From: UKL13-2 sp043793345
Lineage (GTDB): Bacteria; Pseudomonadota; Gammaproteobacteria; Burkholderiales; Usitatibacteraceae
Length of the DNA stretch: 37,048 bases
Assembly (NCBI GenBank): GCA_043793345.1
Contig: JAYVXF010000232.1
Span: 1 to 37,048, forward strand
Reading direction: 5' to 3'
Shown here one piece after another: positions 9,238 through 15,029 of this stretch (position 1 is its first letter; each line of letters opens with the position of its first letter). The notes below the pieces were generated by a model. It ran no database searches and was not told the origin of the DNA. It worked only from the letters and a program-made list of their open reading frames with translations. The position numbers and the translations under genes were made by a program.

Positions 9238-9572
9238 GGCAAGTTTCCGACTTATTTTTGTGAAGTTGAAATTATATTCCCTGGAGGTCGCGTGAAATTT
9301 TTCGTCGATAGCGCAAGGCGTGGCTTTTGCCGACATCGCGACCTGGTATTGCGCCGAAATATTTTTTCATGTCATTTCGAACCCAGCTTCATCGGGTGAG
9401 AAATCTGCTTTTTAAGAACCAAAGAAAAAGCAGATTTCTCGCTGCGCTCGAAATGACATTCGGTACGTGGGGCCCACTGGGCTTATTCTGTAAACAGGCA
9501 AAACTCTATAGCTGGCGCGCCTCTTAGGTCACTTATGCCTCAAACGGCAATCTGGGCGCGGACTTTGCCCTG
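9238..9572. other. Intergenic region between ald and the glutamate dehydrogenase gene
   Basis: Holds the leader of the glutamate dehydrogenase gene and one copy of palindromic repeat family A. No protein gene is supported; the short plus-strand frame at 9327-9527 is created by the repeat. Confidence 0.6.
9370..9458. repeat. Dispersed palindromic repeat, family A, copy 1
   Basis: An inverted repeat whose outer arms are TGTCATTTCGA and TCGAAATGACA and whose inner arms are GAGAAATCTGCTTTTT and AAAAAGCAGATTTCTC. The same ends and inner AGCAGATTTCTC block occur in copies near 11020 and 13303. The left arm here is more diverged (AACCCAGCTTCATCGGGT) than in copy 2. It would form a long hairpin in RNA or single-stranded DNA. 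Confidence 0.85.
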
Positions 9573-10688
9573 CTAAGCGATTGCCACGTCAGCCGCTTGA
9601 AACACCAGCCCCAACGCCTCCGCAACCTCGCGATACGTGACCTTGCCGCGACAAACATTCAAGCCGTCACGCAAATGCACGTTCGCCTGCAACGCTTTTT
9701 TCCAGCCAAGCTCGGCAAGCTGCAACACAAACGGCAGCGTCGCGTTATTGAGCGCGTAAGTCGAAGTGCGCGGCACGCCGCCGGGCATGTTGGCCACACA
9801 GTAATGCACCACCTCATCAACGATGTAAGTAGGATCTGCATGCGTGGTGGCGTGCGCGGTTTCGCAGCAGCCGCCTTGATCGATGGCAACGTCAACAATC
9901 ACCGAGCCCGCTTTCATCGCGGCGACCATTTCGCGCGTCACCAGTTTCGGTGCGGCGGCGCCGGGAATCAACACGCCACCGATGACAAGATCCGCTGCCA
10001 GCACTTGTTCCTCCACATTATCGCGATTGGAAAAAATCGTCATCACCCGCGCGCCGAGCATGCGATCCATGCGACGCAGCGCCTCCACACTGCGATCCAT
10101 CACCACCACCTGTGCACCGGTACCGACCGCCATCTGTGCTGCGTTGGTACCCACCACACCCGCGCCAAGAATGACAATGCGCGCCGCTGGCACACCCGCC
10201 ACGCCGCCGAGCAACACACCCATGCCGCCGTGCGCGCGCTCCAGGCAATGCGCGCCAGCCTGTATCGCCATGCGCCCTGCGACTTCGGACATCGGTGCCA
10301 GCAACGGCAGGCCACCGCCCGGCTGCGTTACCGTTTCGTACGCGATGCAGATGGCACCGCTGTTGACAAGGTCGCGACACTGATCGGGGTCTGGTGCCAG
10401 ATGCAGGTAGGTAAAAAGTATTTGCTCCGCGCGCAGCATCGCGCGCTCGGTGGCCTGCGGCTCTTTCACCTTCACGATCATGTCGGCGCGCGAAAAAACT
10501 TCTGCTGCGTTCGTCGCCATCTTCGCGCCCGCTTTTTCGTATGCGCTGTCGTGCGCGCCGATACCCGCACCGGCGCTGCGCTCGACCAGCACGGCGTGCC
10601 CGCGCGTGGTCAGCTCGCGCACCGACGACGGCGTAAGGCCGACACGGTATTCATGATTTTTGATTTCTTTCGGGACGCCGATCAACAT
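9573..10688 (-). CDS. ald: Alanine dehydrogenase
   Basis: A 371-residue NAD-dependent enzyme interconverting L-alanine and pyruvate plus ammonium. It starts MLIGVPKEIKNHEYRVGLTP, the classic Ald opening with the substrate-contact Arg and, further on, KVKEPQ near residue 73. The Rossmann fold is seen at VILGAGVVGTNAAQMAVG near residue 170, and DQGGCCETA near 270 is the conserved active-site loop. The length equals the family norm. AGGAG lies about 10 nt upstream of the ATG at 10688; a longer in-frame start at 10775 adds unconserved sequence. The usual divergent Lrp-type regulator gene is not present upstream. It probably works with the adjacent glutamate dehydrogenase in amino-acid catabolism. 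Confidence 0.96.
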   Translation of the reverse strand: MLIGVPKEIKNHEYRVGLTPSSVRELTTRGHAVLVERSAGAGIGAHDSAYEKAGAKMATNAAEVFSRADMIVKVKEPQATERAMLRAEQILFTYLHLAPDPDQCRDLVNSGAICIAYETVTQPGGGLPLLAPMSEVAGRMAIQAGAHCLERAHGGMGVLLGGVAGVPAARIVILGAGVVGTNAAQMAVGTGAQVVVMDRSVEALRRMDRMLGARVMTIFSNRDNVEEQVLAADLVIGGVLIPGAAAPKLVTREMVAAMKAGSVIVDVAIDQGGCCETAHATTHADPTYIVDEVVHYCVANMPGGVPRTSTYALNNATLPFVLQLAELGWKKALQANVHLRDGLNVCRGKVTYREVAEALGLVFQAADVAIA

Positions 10689-10801
10689 GGTCAAACTCTC
10701 CTGCCGTTGTTTTATTTTGAGGTGGTAATGATGGCATATTGCCGCGCGCCGCGCGATTGGGGGAATTGCGTGCATCGTAAAAATTCAGCGCACGACGTGA
10801 A

Positions 10802-10933
10802 AACAGCGCGTTCCTGCGCGAACTGCTCATCCCATTTGGCAATGCTGGTTACATCGCGTTGTTTGAGATCGAAGATGCGAAGACGGCGACCATTCTTGCG
10901 GTGCGACATCAGCGGGAAGAGGATTATCTGTAG
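10802..10933 (+). pseudogene. ParE/RelE-type toxin, C-terminal remnant
   Basis: In this frame the sequence reads FLRELLIPFGNAGYIALFEI and then DAKTATILAVRHQREEDYL followed by a stop. This is the diagnostic C-terminal half of ParE-family toxins (RELxIPFGxxGYVALxE ... ILAVRHQREDxY). The frame has a stop at 10778-10780, and the residues between that stop and FLREL do not resemble the family, so the N-terminal half, its start codon and any antitoxin gene are gone. The remnant sits between ald and the MNT/HEPN genes, at the left border of the toxin-antitoxin island. I infer loss by deletion or replacement. Confidence 0.7.
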
Positions 10934-10966
10934 GCGCGAAAAATTCGCGTCATCGATAGGAATCGA

Positions 10967-11115
10967 GTGCGATATAAATTGATGTGTCGCAAACCAGAGT
11001 TTTCACCACACTAAAAATTGTCATTTCGACCGCAGGGAGAAATCTGCTGTTGCCATTAACCGTTGCAAAGCAGATTTCTCCCTGCGGTCGAAATGACCGT
11101 GGGCGTGGATTGTCC
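10967..11115. repeat. Dispersed palindromic repeat, family A, copy 2 (with conserved flank)
   Basis: The core at 11020-11097 is a perfect palindrome with 29-bp arms (11020-11048 and 11069-11097) and a 20-nt loop. The arms begin GTCATTTCGACCGCAGGGAG. The 50 nt to the left (from GTGCGAT at 10967, including CGCAAACCAGAGTTTTCACC) are almost identical to the flank of copy 3, so the unit is longer than the hairpin, roughly 130-150 bp. It is MITE-like in size, but no flanking target-site duplication is evident. Confidence 0.88.
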
Positions 11116-11215
11116 ATATCACTTTGAATCGCACTCGCTGGAATCCAAATCCGTATTGTTGTTGCTATTTCCCCTGCGACACGCCATCATTTCTTTGGGA
11201 TTTTTGGAGACTCGC

Positions 11216-11506
11216 ATGAAACCATCCTTAGCCATTGACCAGAAACGCAGCGCCGTGCGCGAAGCGACAACGCGTTTTCGCGCTGCCAATCCACGCGTCT
11301 TTGGCTCCGTGCTAAAAGGCAATGACCTGGACGGCAGCGATCTTGACCTGCTGGTGGATGCGTTGCCCGGTGCAACGCTGTTCGATCTTGGCGGCCTGCA
11401 AATCGAGCTGGAGGAAATACTCGGCGTACCTGTTGACCTGTTGACGCCCGACGACATCCCACTCAAATTCCGCGATCAGGTGCTGGCAGAGGCGCGCGCG
11501 GTGTGA
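11216..11506 (+). CDS. mntA: MNT-domain nucleotidyltransferase antitoxin (MntA-like)
   Basis: A 96-residue minimal nucleotidyltransferase. The catalytic signature is GSVLKGNDLDGSDLDLLVD at about residues 26-44, i.e. GS followed by the D-x-D pair, and a third acidic residue (VDLLTPDD) lies near residue 80. In type VII toxin-antitoxin systems the MNT protein AMPylates the HEPN toxin on a Tyr near its active site and so silences it. I chose ATG 11216 because TTGGAG lies 7 nt upstream and the homology begins there; the frame upstream runs through repeat family A. The stop overlaps the GTG start of hepT by GTGA, so the two are translationally coupled. Confidence 0.9.
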   Translation: MKPSLAIDQKRSAVREATTRFRAANPRVFGSVLKGNDLDGSDLDLLVDALPGATLFDLGGLQIELEEILGVPVDLLTPDDIPLKFRDQVLAEARAV

Positions 11507-11874
11507 GTGAAAGTCGGCTTCCGGATTATCTCGATCAAATGCTTGAAGCAGCACTGCAAGCATGCAACTATGTCGAGGGCATGCGTAAAGAAGATTTTCT
11601 TGCCGACAAACGCACGCAGCAAGCAGTGATTCTGAATCTCATCATTCTCGGCGAGGTAGCAACCAAGCTATTGCAGAGTCACGGTGATTTTCTCGATCAT
11701 CATGCGGACGTGCCTTGGCGTAGCATGAAGGGAATGCGCAATCGCATTGCGCATGGCTACTTTGACATCAATCATCAATCTGGAAATGGTTTGGGAGACG
11801 ATACAGAAGCGCTACCCGAGTTGGCTGCGCGTTTGCCCTCGATACGAAAAATGGCCGGTGATACGGCCAATTGA
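11503..11874 (+). CDS. hepT: HEPN-domain toxin (DUF86, HepT-like) with an internal frame-shifted segment
   Basis: A 123-residue HEPN ribonuclease-type toxin. The active-site motif R-x4-H-x-Y is intact: RNRIAHGY near residues 79-86, followed by FDIN. Immediately after, a 7-bp tandem duplication (ATCAATC at 11767-11773 and 11774-11780) shifts the frame. In the +1-related frame the DNA there reads LEMVWETIQ, the standard DUF86 continuation. Near 11804-11810 a second indel restores the original frame, which resumes family-like sequence ALPELAARLPSI. The encoded protein therefore has about 11 foreign residues (HQSGNGLGDDT) and a net gain of two codons. Whether it still folds or is toxic is open. 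It starts with GTG overlapping the mntA stop. Confidence 0.85.
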   Translation: MSESRLPDYLDQMLEAALQACNYVEGMRKEDFLADKRTQQAVILNLIILGEVATKLLQSHGDFLDHHADVPWRSMKGMRNRIAHGYFDINHQSGNGLGDDTEALPELAARLPSIRKMAGDTAN

Positions 11875-12006
11875 CATAATCAATTCAATCTGACCCTATC
11901 GATTCTTGCTGACATTTCGTGCCCCTATCCATTGGATCATAGGATGCAGTTCGGGATCCGATCCGGGTATGTTGCGCCCTAAATTCATTTGCGTATAAGG
12001 AGGCCC

Positions 12007-12828
12007 ATGAGCATCAAGCTATCCGAAATTCTTGATATTGATGGCCCAAACGAATTCAAAATCCATTTGGCCAATTGGAATGGCGAAAACCACCCATTGG
12101 ATGTTTTCGTCAATTGTAAAGAAGAGTGGAAGGGGTGGAATTCGTGGCGAGGCGAAAAGGATGACTTCAATAGAAGATACATTTTCAGCCTAATGGAGTA
12201 TTACCATGAGCCAAATACATGGCTGTTTGGAGGTGTCTATGAAGTTGTTGAGCGATTAAATAAGTCTCGCGATTACGGCTATAGGGTAGAGCTAACGGAA
12301 AAGTTTAAGCCATTCATCGGCCGCCTTAAGCTCAAGTGGCAAAGAACAGGCAGAGCCAAGTCGCGCCGCTTGGAAAACTATCTGAATGAATTTGAAGTAT
12401 CAGAGATTTTCAAGGAAGAATATTCAGGACAGGTGTTCTGTGGTTATGAAAGGATTAACCACGACTTTCACCTTCTTGAAAGCATTTTTCTGTCTGGGAA
12501 ACAAGATTGGAAGGCAGCCTTAGAGAATGTGAAAGGCGTTTACCTAATAATGGACAAAAGTAATGGCAAGAAATACATTGGTTCGGCCTATGGCGGCGCA
12601 GGTATTTGGTCTCGTTGGTCTGTGTATATCGGTAATGGCCACGGACATAATGATGAGCTAACCAAACTCATTAAGGAAAAAGGGAAAGACTACGCGCGCC
12701 AAAACTTCACGTTTGCGCTCTTAGAGTATCGCTCAATGAAAACGGATGACAATGATGTAATCGCAAGAGAACAATATTGGAAAGGGGTTTTCCTTTCTCG
12801 CGGCGAGTTTGGCTACAACAAGAATTGA
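12007..12828 (+). CDS. GIY-YIG nuclease-family protein with an uncharacterised N-terminal domain
   Basis: A 273-residue protein. The C-terminal ~100 residues form a GIY-YIG domain: KGVYLIMDKSNGKKYIGSAY near residues 170-190 (GVY...YIG), then Arg in GIWSRWSVY and a late Glu in AREQYWKGVF, then GYNKN near the end, the usual Asn. The N-terminal ~160 residues (DIDGPNEFKIHLANWNG; FSLMEYYHEPNTWLFGGVYE) I recognise only as a module that recurs with GIY-YIG proteins, function unknown. The start at 12007 has AAGGAGG 4 nt upstream. Codon use is visibly AT-richer than in neighbours (many AAA, GAA, AAT), suggesting transfer. It sits between two copies of repeat family A and beside toxin-antitoxin genes, so a defence or selfish nuclease role is plausible but unproven. 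Confidence 0.8.
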   Translation: MSIKLSEILDIDGPNEFKIHLANWNGENHPLDVFVNCKEEWKGWNSWRGEKDDFNRRYIFSLMEYYHEPNTWLFGGVYEVVERLNKSRDYGYRVELTEKFKPFIGRLKLKWQRTGRAKSRRLENYLNEFEVSEIFKEEYSGQVFCGYERINHDFHLLESIFLSGKQDWKAALENVKGVYLIMDKSNGKKYIGSAYGGAGIWSRWSVYIGNGHGHNDELTKLIKEKGKDYARQNFTFALLEYRSMKTDDNDVIAREQYWKGVFLSRGEFGYNKN

Positions 12829-12837
12829 ACTCCTATG

Positions 12838-12858
12838 CGAGCCGCCAGCATCGGCTCG
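12838..12858 (+). terminator. Hairpin after the GIY-YIG gene
   Basis: CGAGCCG pairs with CGGCTCG around a 7-nt loop, 10 nt past the stop codon. It is followed by TTAGCTCTATTCGTTATTT, T-rich but interrupted, so termination strength is uncertain. Confidence 0.45.
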
Positions 12859-12871
12859 TTAGCTCTATTCG

Positions 12872-12967
12872 TTATTTGATCATGCAACTCTGCTTCAAAT
12901 CCCGTTCCACTCCCGCATGATGCGCTTGAAAAGTTTTATCGACTGGTCGATACGATTCATCGAGCAT
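12872..12967 (-). pseudogene. Possible truncated partner (nucleotidyltransferase-like start) of the upstream small gene
   Basis: A 31-codon frame whose ATG directly abuts the TGA of the 62-residue gene (TGAATG), an arrangement typical of coupled pairs. It begins MLDESYRPV, like the ML-x-E-x-YR opening I associate with nucleotidyltransferase-type toxins that follow such small proteins. It then loses any resemblance and stops. I infer that a deletion removed nearly all of the partner. The match is only a few residues, so this is a weak call. Confidence 0.3.
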
Positions 12968-13156
12968 TCAACATTTCTTGAGTTGAGTAACTGAATAAAC
13001 TCTTTGAAGTCTTTGTTCAGCATCGGGAGTGTGGGCGTGCGCCTGCTGACGCAACGTTTCGAGAGCGGCAAATCGCGCCTCTACCGGCTGCGCGAGCCAG
13101 TAGGCTAGATCGCTGGGCTGTGAGTTCAACGTTGTTTTCGTGACTACTTTTTTCAT
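12968..13156 (-). CDS. Small orphan antitoxin-like protein
   Basis: A 62-residue protein: MKKVVTKTTLNSQPSDLAYW, then PVEARFAALETLRQQ and a C-terminal RLQRVYSVTQLKKC. The order P-x-E-x-R-x-x-A-x-E-x-L-R followed by RLQRV-x-V marks a common family of 60-75-residue proteins, usually encoded just ahead of a nucleotidyltransferase-type gene and thought to act as its antitoxin or accessory. Here the partner is reduced to a stub. No ribosome site is present; a TATAAT lies 6 nt before the ATG, so a leaderless mRNA is likely. The family role is inferred from recollection of neighbours, not from known biochemistry. Confidence 0.6.
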   Translation of the reverse strand: MKKVVTKTTLNSQPSDLAYWLAQPVEARFAALETLRQQAHAHTPDAEQRLQRVYSVTQLKKC

Positions 13157-13162
13157 AGGTAA

Positions 13163-13168
13163 ATTATA
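13163..13168 (-). promoter_or_regulatory. Consensus -10 box (TATAAT) for the orphan antitoxin-like gene
   Basis: A perfect TATAAT on the minus strand ends 6 nt before the ATG at 13156, so transcription would start at or next to the start codon. No convincing -35 element is visible. Confidence 0.45.
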
Positions 13169-13248
13169 GCAGCAGGCCGGGAAGAAGCGTTGCGTATTCC
13201 GGGAAAGCGCACTTGCGATTTAAGAAAACGCACCACGCCAACTAGCGG

Positions 13249-13410
13249 GTGCGATTCAAACTGATGTGGCGCAAACCAGAGTTTTCACCGCACTAAAAAA
13301 TTGTCATTTCGACCGTAGGGAAAAACCTGCTGTTGTCGTTAATCGATGCAAAGCAGATTTCTCCCTGCGGTCGAAATGACAGTGGCTGTATGGTGTGCAC
13401 ATCAGTTCGG
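13249..13410. repeat. Dispersed palindromic repeat, family A, copy 3 (with conserved flank)
   Basis: The core at 13303-13380 has the same ends (GTCATTTCGACCG ... CGGTCGAAATGAC) and the same 78-nt length as copy 2. The left flank from 13249 (GTGCGAT, CGCAAACCAGAGTTTTCACC) is nearly identical to that of copy 2, and the right flank keeps weaker similarity (GTGG..GT....TG..CATATC-like). The left arm has several changes (TAGGGAAAAACCTGCT), so its hairpin is less perfect. Confidence 0.88.
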
Positions 13411-13446
13411 ATACGAATTTTTTTCACCACCGAAAATCCCTCCCGG

Positions 13447-13466
13447 CCTCCCTTTGAAAAGGGAGG
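13447..13466. repeat. Short hairpin CCTCCCTT-TGAA-AAGGGAGG
   Basis: Perfect 8-bp arms with a TGAA loop. It belongs to the CCTCCC...GGGAGG class of intergenic hairpins common in proteobacteria, with no T-run. Confidence 0.55.
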
Positions 13467-13507
13467 AGACAACCCCAGCCGTTTTCTTGCCTTTTCCCGC
13501 CAGAACT

Positions 13508-13540
13508 CCTATGATTGTTGAAATTTTCAACAATCATAGG
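13508..13540. promoter_or_regulatory. 33-bp palindromic operator before the RHH/VapC pair
   Basis: Sixteen-bp perfect inverted arms (CCTATGATTGTTGAAA and its complement) flank a single central T. It ends 8 nt before the antitoxin ATG and its last AGG doubles as part of the ribosome site. Ribbon-helix-helix antitoxins bind such palindromes to repress their own operon, so this is very likely the autoregulatory operator. Confidence 0.75.
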
Positions 13541-13548
13541 ATTCCATC

Positions 13549-13815
13549 ATGGCGACGATGAATTTCAGCATTCCGGACGACGTGAAGGAGCGCTTCAACC
13601 AGACTTTCGTCAACAGCAACAAGAGCGCGATTGTGGCGCAACTGCTGGAAGAAGCAATCGAGCGCGCCGAACGCAAGCAGCTAAGCGACAAGGCCATCCA
13701 GCGAATTTTGGCGATCCGCAAAGCCAATACACCTGCGTCTACGAAAGCGATTTTGCGCACCCGTGACGAAATCCGCGCTGCATCGGGCACGGCGCGCACG
13801 CGCGCGGCCAAGTGA
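13549..13815 (+). CDS. Ribbon-helix-helix antitoxin
   Basis: An 88-residue protein. The N-terminal MATMNFSIPDDVKERFNQTF is a short beta strand followed by a helix, and NKSAIVAQLLEEAIERAE is the second helix, together the RHH DNA-binding fold. The C-terminal half is basic and likely disordered (Arg, Ala, Thr-rich), as expected for the toxin-binding tail. It would neutralise the PIN toxin encoded immediately downstream and repress the operon at the 33-bp palindrome just upstream. The toxin GTG overlaps this stop (GTGA). It is longer at the C-terminus than close RHH relatives of about 60 residues. Confidence 0.88.
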   Translation: MATMNFSIPDDVKERFNQTFVNSNKSAIVAQLLEEAIERAERKQLSDKAIQRILAIRKANTPASTKAILRTRDEIRAASGTARTRAAK

Positions 13816-14237
13816 ATTCATATGTGATCGACGCCAGCGTTGCGGTGAAGTGGTTTATTCCTGACGCGACTATCGAGACTGATGTTGATCGGGCATTGCA
13901 GTTGCTCGCGAGCGCGCAACGGGATGAAGTGCGATTTATGCAACCGCCGCATTGGGTGAGTGAGGTAGCCGCTGTTTTGGTGCGCCTCGCACCCAAGACG
14001 GTGAGTTCGTCGGTCGACGCGCTGATGGCGCTGGCGTTCGTAAAAACGGCAAATGATGTCGGTCATTACCAGCGTGCAATTTCACTCGCGCTGAAACTGG
14101 ATCATCACCTTTTCGATACGCTTTATCACGCTGTCGCGCTGGCAGAAAAAGCGACGCTGATTACGGCTGACAGGAAGTATTACGACAAAGCGAAGCGCAT
14201 GGGTTCCATATTGATGCTGGAAGAATTCGACGGGTAG
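13812..14237 (+). CDS. PIN-domain toxin (VapC-like ribonuclease)
   Basis: A 141-residue PIN protein. The acidic metal-binding residues are present in order: Asp7 in YVIDASVAVKWF, Glu in HWVSEVAAVL near residue 51, Asp in HHLFDTLYHAVAL near 101 and Asp in LITADRKYY near 120. VapC toxins cleave tRNA or rRNA with Mg or Mn. The gene starts with GTG overlapping the antitoxin stop, giving translational coupling. All residues expected for activity are present, so the system looks intact. Confidence 0.9.
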   Translation: MNSYVIDASVAVKWFIPDATIETDVDRALQLLASAQRDEVRFMQPPHWVSEVAAVLVRLAPKTVSSSVDALMALAFVKTANDVGHYQRAISLALKLDHHLFDTLYHAVALAEKATLITADRKYYDKAKRMGSILMLEEFDG

Positions 14238-14286
14238 TTTATTGAATTTGAGGTACGCGCTTCCCCTCTCCCGGCCTGTCGGCCAC

Positions 14287-14310
14287 CCTCTCCCGCGAGC
14301 GGGAGAGGGA
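14287..14310. repeat. Hairpin CCCTCTCCCG-CGAG-CGGGAGAGGG between convergent toxin genes
   Basis: Ten-bp perfect arms with a 4-nt loop. It lies between the ends of the VapC-like and MazF-like genes and may end both transcripts, though there is no T-run. A shorter relative (CCCTCTCC-CGAA-GGAGAGGG) lies at 26619-26638. Confidence 0.6.
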
Positions 14311-14341
14311 CGCATTGCCGCTTGCGGAAGGTCAAATTCGT

Positions 14342-14656
14342 TCAGGTCAACATCTGCATGAGGACTGGATGCCAAATCGCCTCATCGATTTTCCCCAGTT
14401 TACCAGCCAGCCGAATCTTGTCGACGCATCGCAATTGATCGAGCAGAATGCGCGCGTGTTTGCCCTTGAACCGCACCTCTGGCCGGCAGCCAAGCTTCTG
14501 ACCGGCGCTGGTCAGCGGTGCCACGATGACGCGTGGAAGCGCCGCGTTCATGTCATCTGGAGAGATGATGAGCGCAGGACGCGTCTTTTTGATTTCACTG
14601 CCCACGGTGGGATCAAGATTGACCCAGTAGACGTCGCCGCGCTTTACCATTCCCAA
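14342..14656 (-). CDS. mazF: MazF/PemK-family endoribonuclease toxin
   Basis: A 104-residue mRNA interferase. Family motifs are GDVYWVNLDPTVGSEIKKTRPALI (in two parts: GDVYWVNLDP near residues 7-16 and the catalytic-region KTRPALI near 23-29), VIVAPLTSA near 43-51 and ARILLDQLRCVDK near 68-80. Cleavage of mRNA at short motifs is the family activity. The start is either Met1 (14656) or Met3 (14650); both overlap the antitoxin stop by 7-13 nt. It is intact and paired with an AbrB-type antitoxin. Confidence 0.93.
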   Translation of the reverse strand: MGMVKRGDVYWVNLDPTVGSEIKKTRPALIISPDDMNAALPRVIVAPLTSAGQKLGCRPEVRFKGKHARILLDQLRCVDKIRLAGKLGKIDEAIWHPVLMQMLT

Positions 14657-14880
14657 TCCGTCACCGAGCTTAGATTGCGGGATTCAGGCCACAGGGCTTT
14701 GTCCTGGGTCGGATCATAGTGGTCAAACCAGCCATCCCGCGCCGGTTTCACTGCGGCCACGACCAGCCTGCCTTCTTCGATCGTGAGTTCGACCTCATCG
14801 ATGATCTCGCAGGCGGCGAGCAGAGGTGCCGGAATCAGCACGCCGCGGGAATTACCGATTTTGCGCAAACTGGTTTTCAT
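14644..14880 (-). CDS. mazE: MazE-like AbrB-fold antitoxin
   Basis: A 78-residue antitoxin. The N-terminal swapped-hairpin DNA-binding domain reads TSLRKIGNSRGVLIPAPLL, then EIIDEVELTIEEGRLVVAAV. The acidic, Trp-rich tail (DGWFDHYDPTQDK; SVTDWEW) is the usual toxin-blocking segment. I chose ATG 14880 because MKTSLRKIGNSRG is the canonical family start; the frame upstream crosses the aspC terminator region. It likely represses its own promoter together with the toxin. Confidence 0.92.
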   Translation of the reverse strand: MKTSLRKIGNSRGVLIPAPLLAACEIIDEVELTIEEGRLVVAAVKPARDGWFDHYDPTQDKALWPESRNLSSVTDWEW

Positions 14881-14974
14881 TGCTGGGCATTCATGTAATA
14901 ACAATGTATCCACTATAGGCAATGCGCGTAATTTCGTCAAGCAACTGCAACGGAAAAACGAGCTGGGCAGGTAA

Positions 14975-15008
14975 CCAAAAAACAAAGCCCGCATCAAGCG
15001 GGCTTTGT
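14975..15008 (-). terminator. Rho-independent terminator of aspC
   Basis: On the minus strand, ACAAAGCCCGC and GCGGGCTTTGT form an 11-bp stem with a 5-nt loop, followed directly by TTTTTTGG. It starts 22 nt after the aminotransferase stop, a textbook intrinsic terminator. Confidence 0.9.
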
Positions 15009-15029
15009 GCTGACAACGATGGCAACAAA

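Noticed and set aside
9597..10982. A 461-codon open frame on the plus strand
   Set aside because: It is the antisense of alanine dehydrogenase. It is rich in His, Arg and Cys with no family resemblance, and it has no ribosome site.
11063..11215. Upstream extension of the MNT gene to 11063
   Set aside because: The extension runs through the right arm of repeat family A. The good ribosome site and the family start are at 11216.
9361..13410. Possible CRISPR array
   Set aside because: The three copies are thousands of bases apart and palindromic, not regularly spaced repeats with unique spacers, and no cas gene is present.
13333..13561. Two short plus-strand frames across repeat A copy 3
   Set aside because: They are created by the repeat and the palindromic operator and show no protein resemblance.
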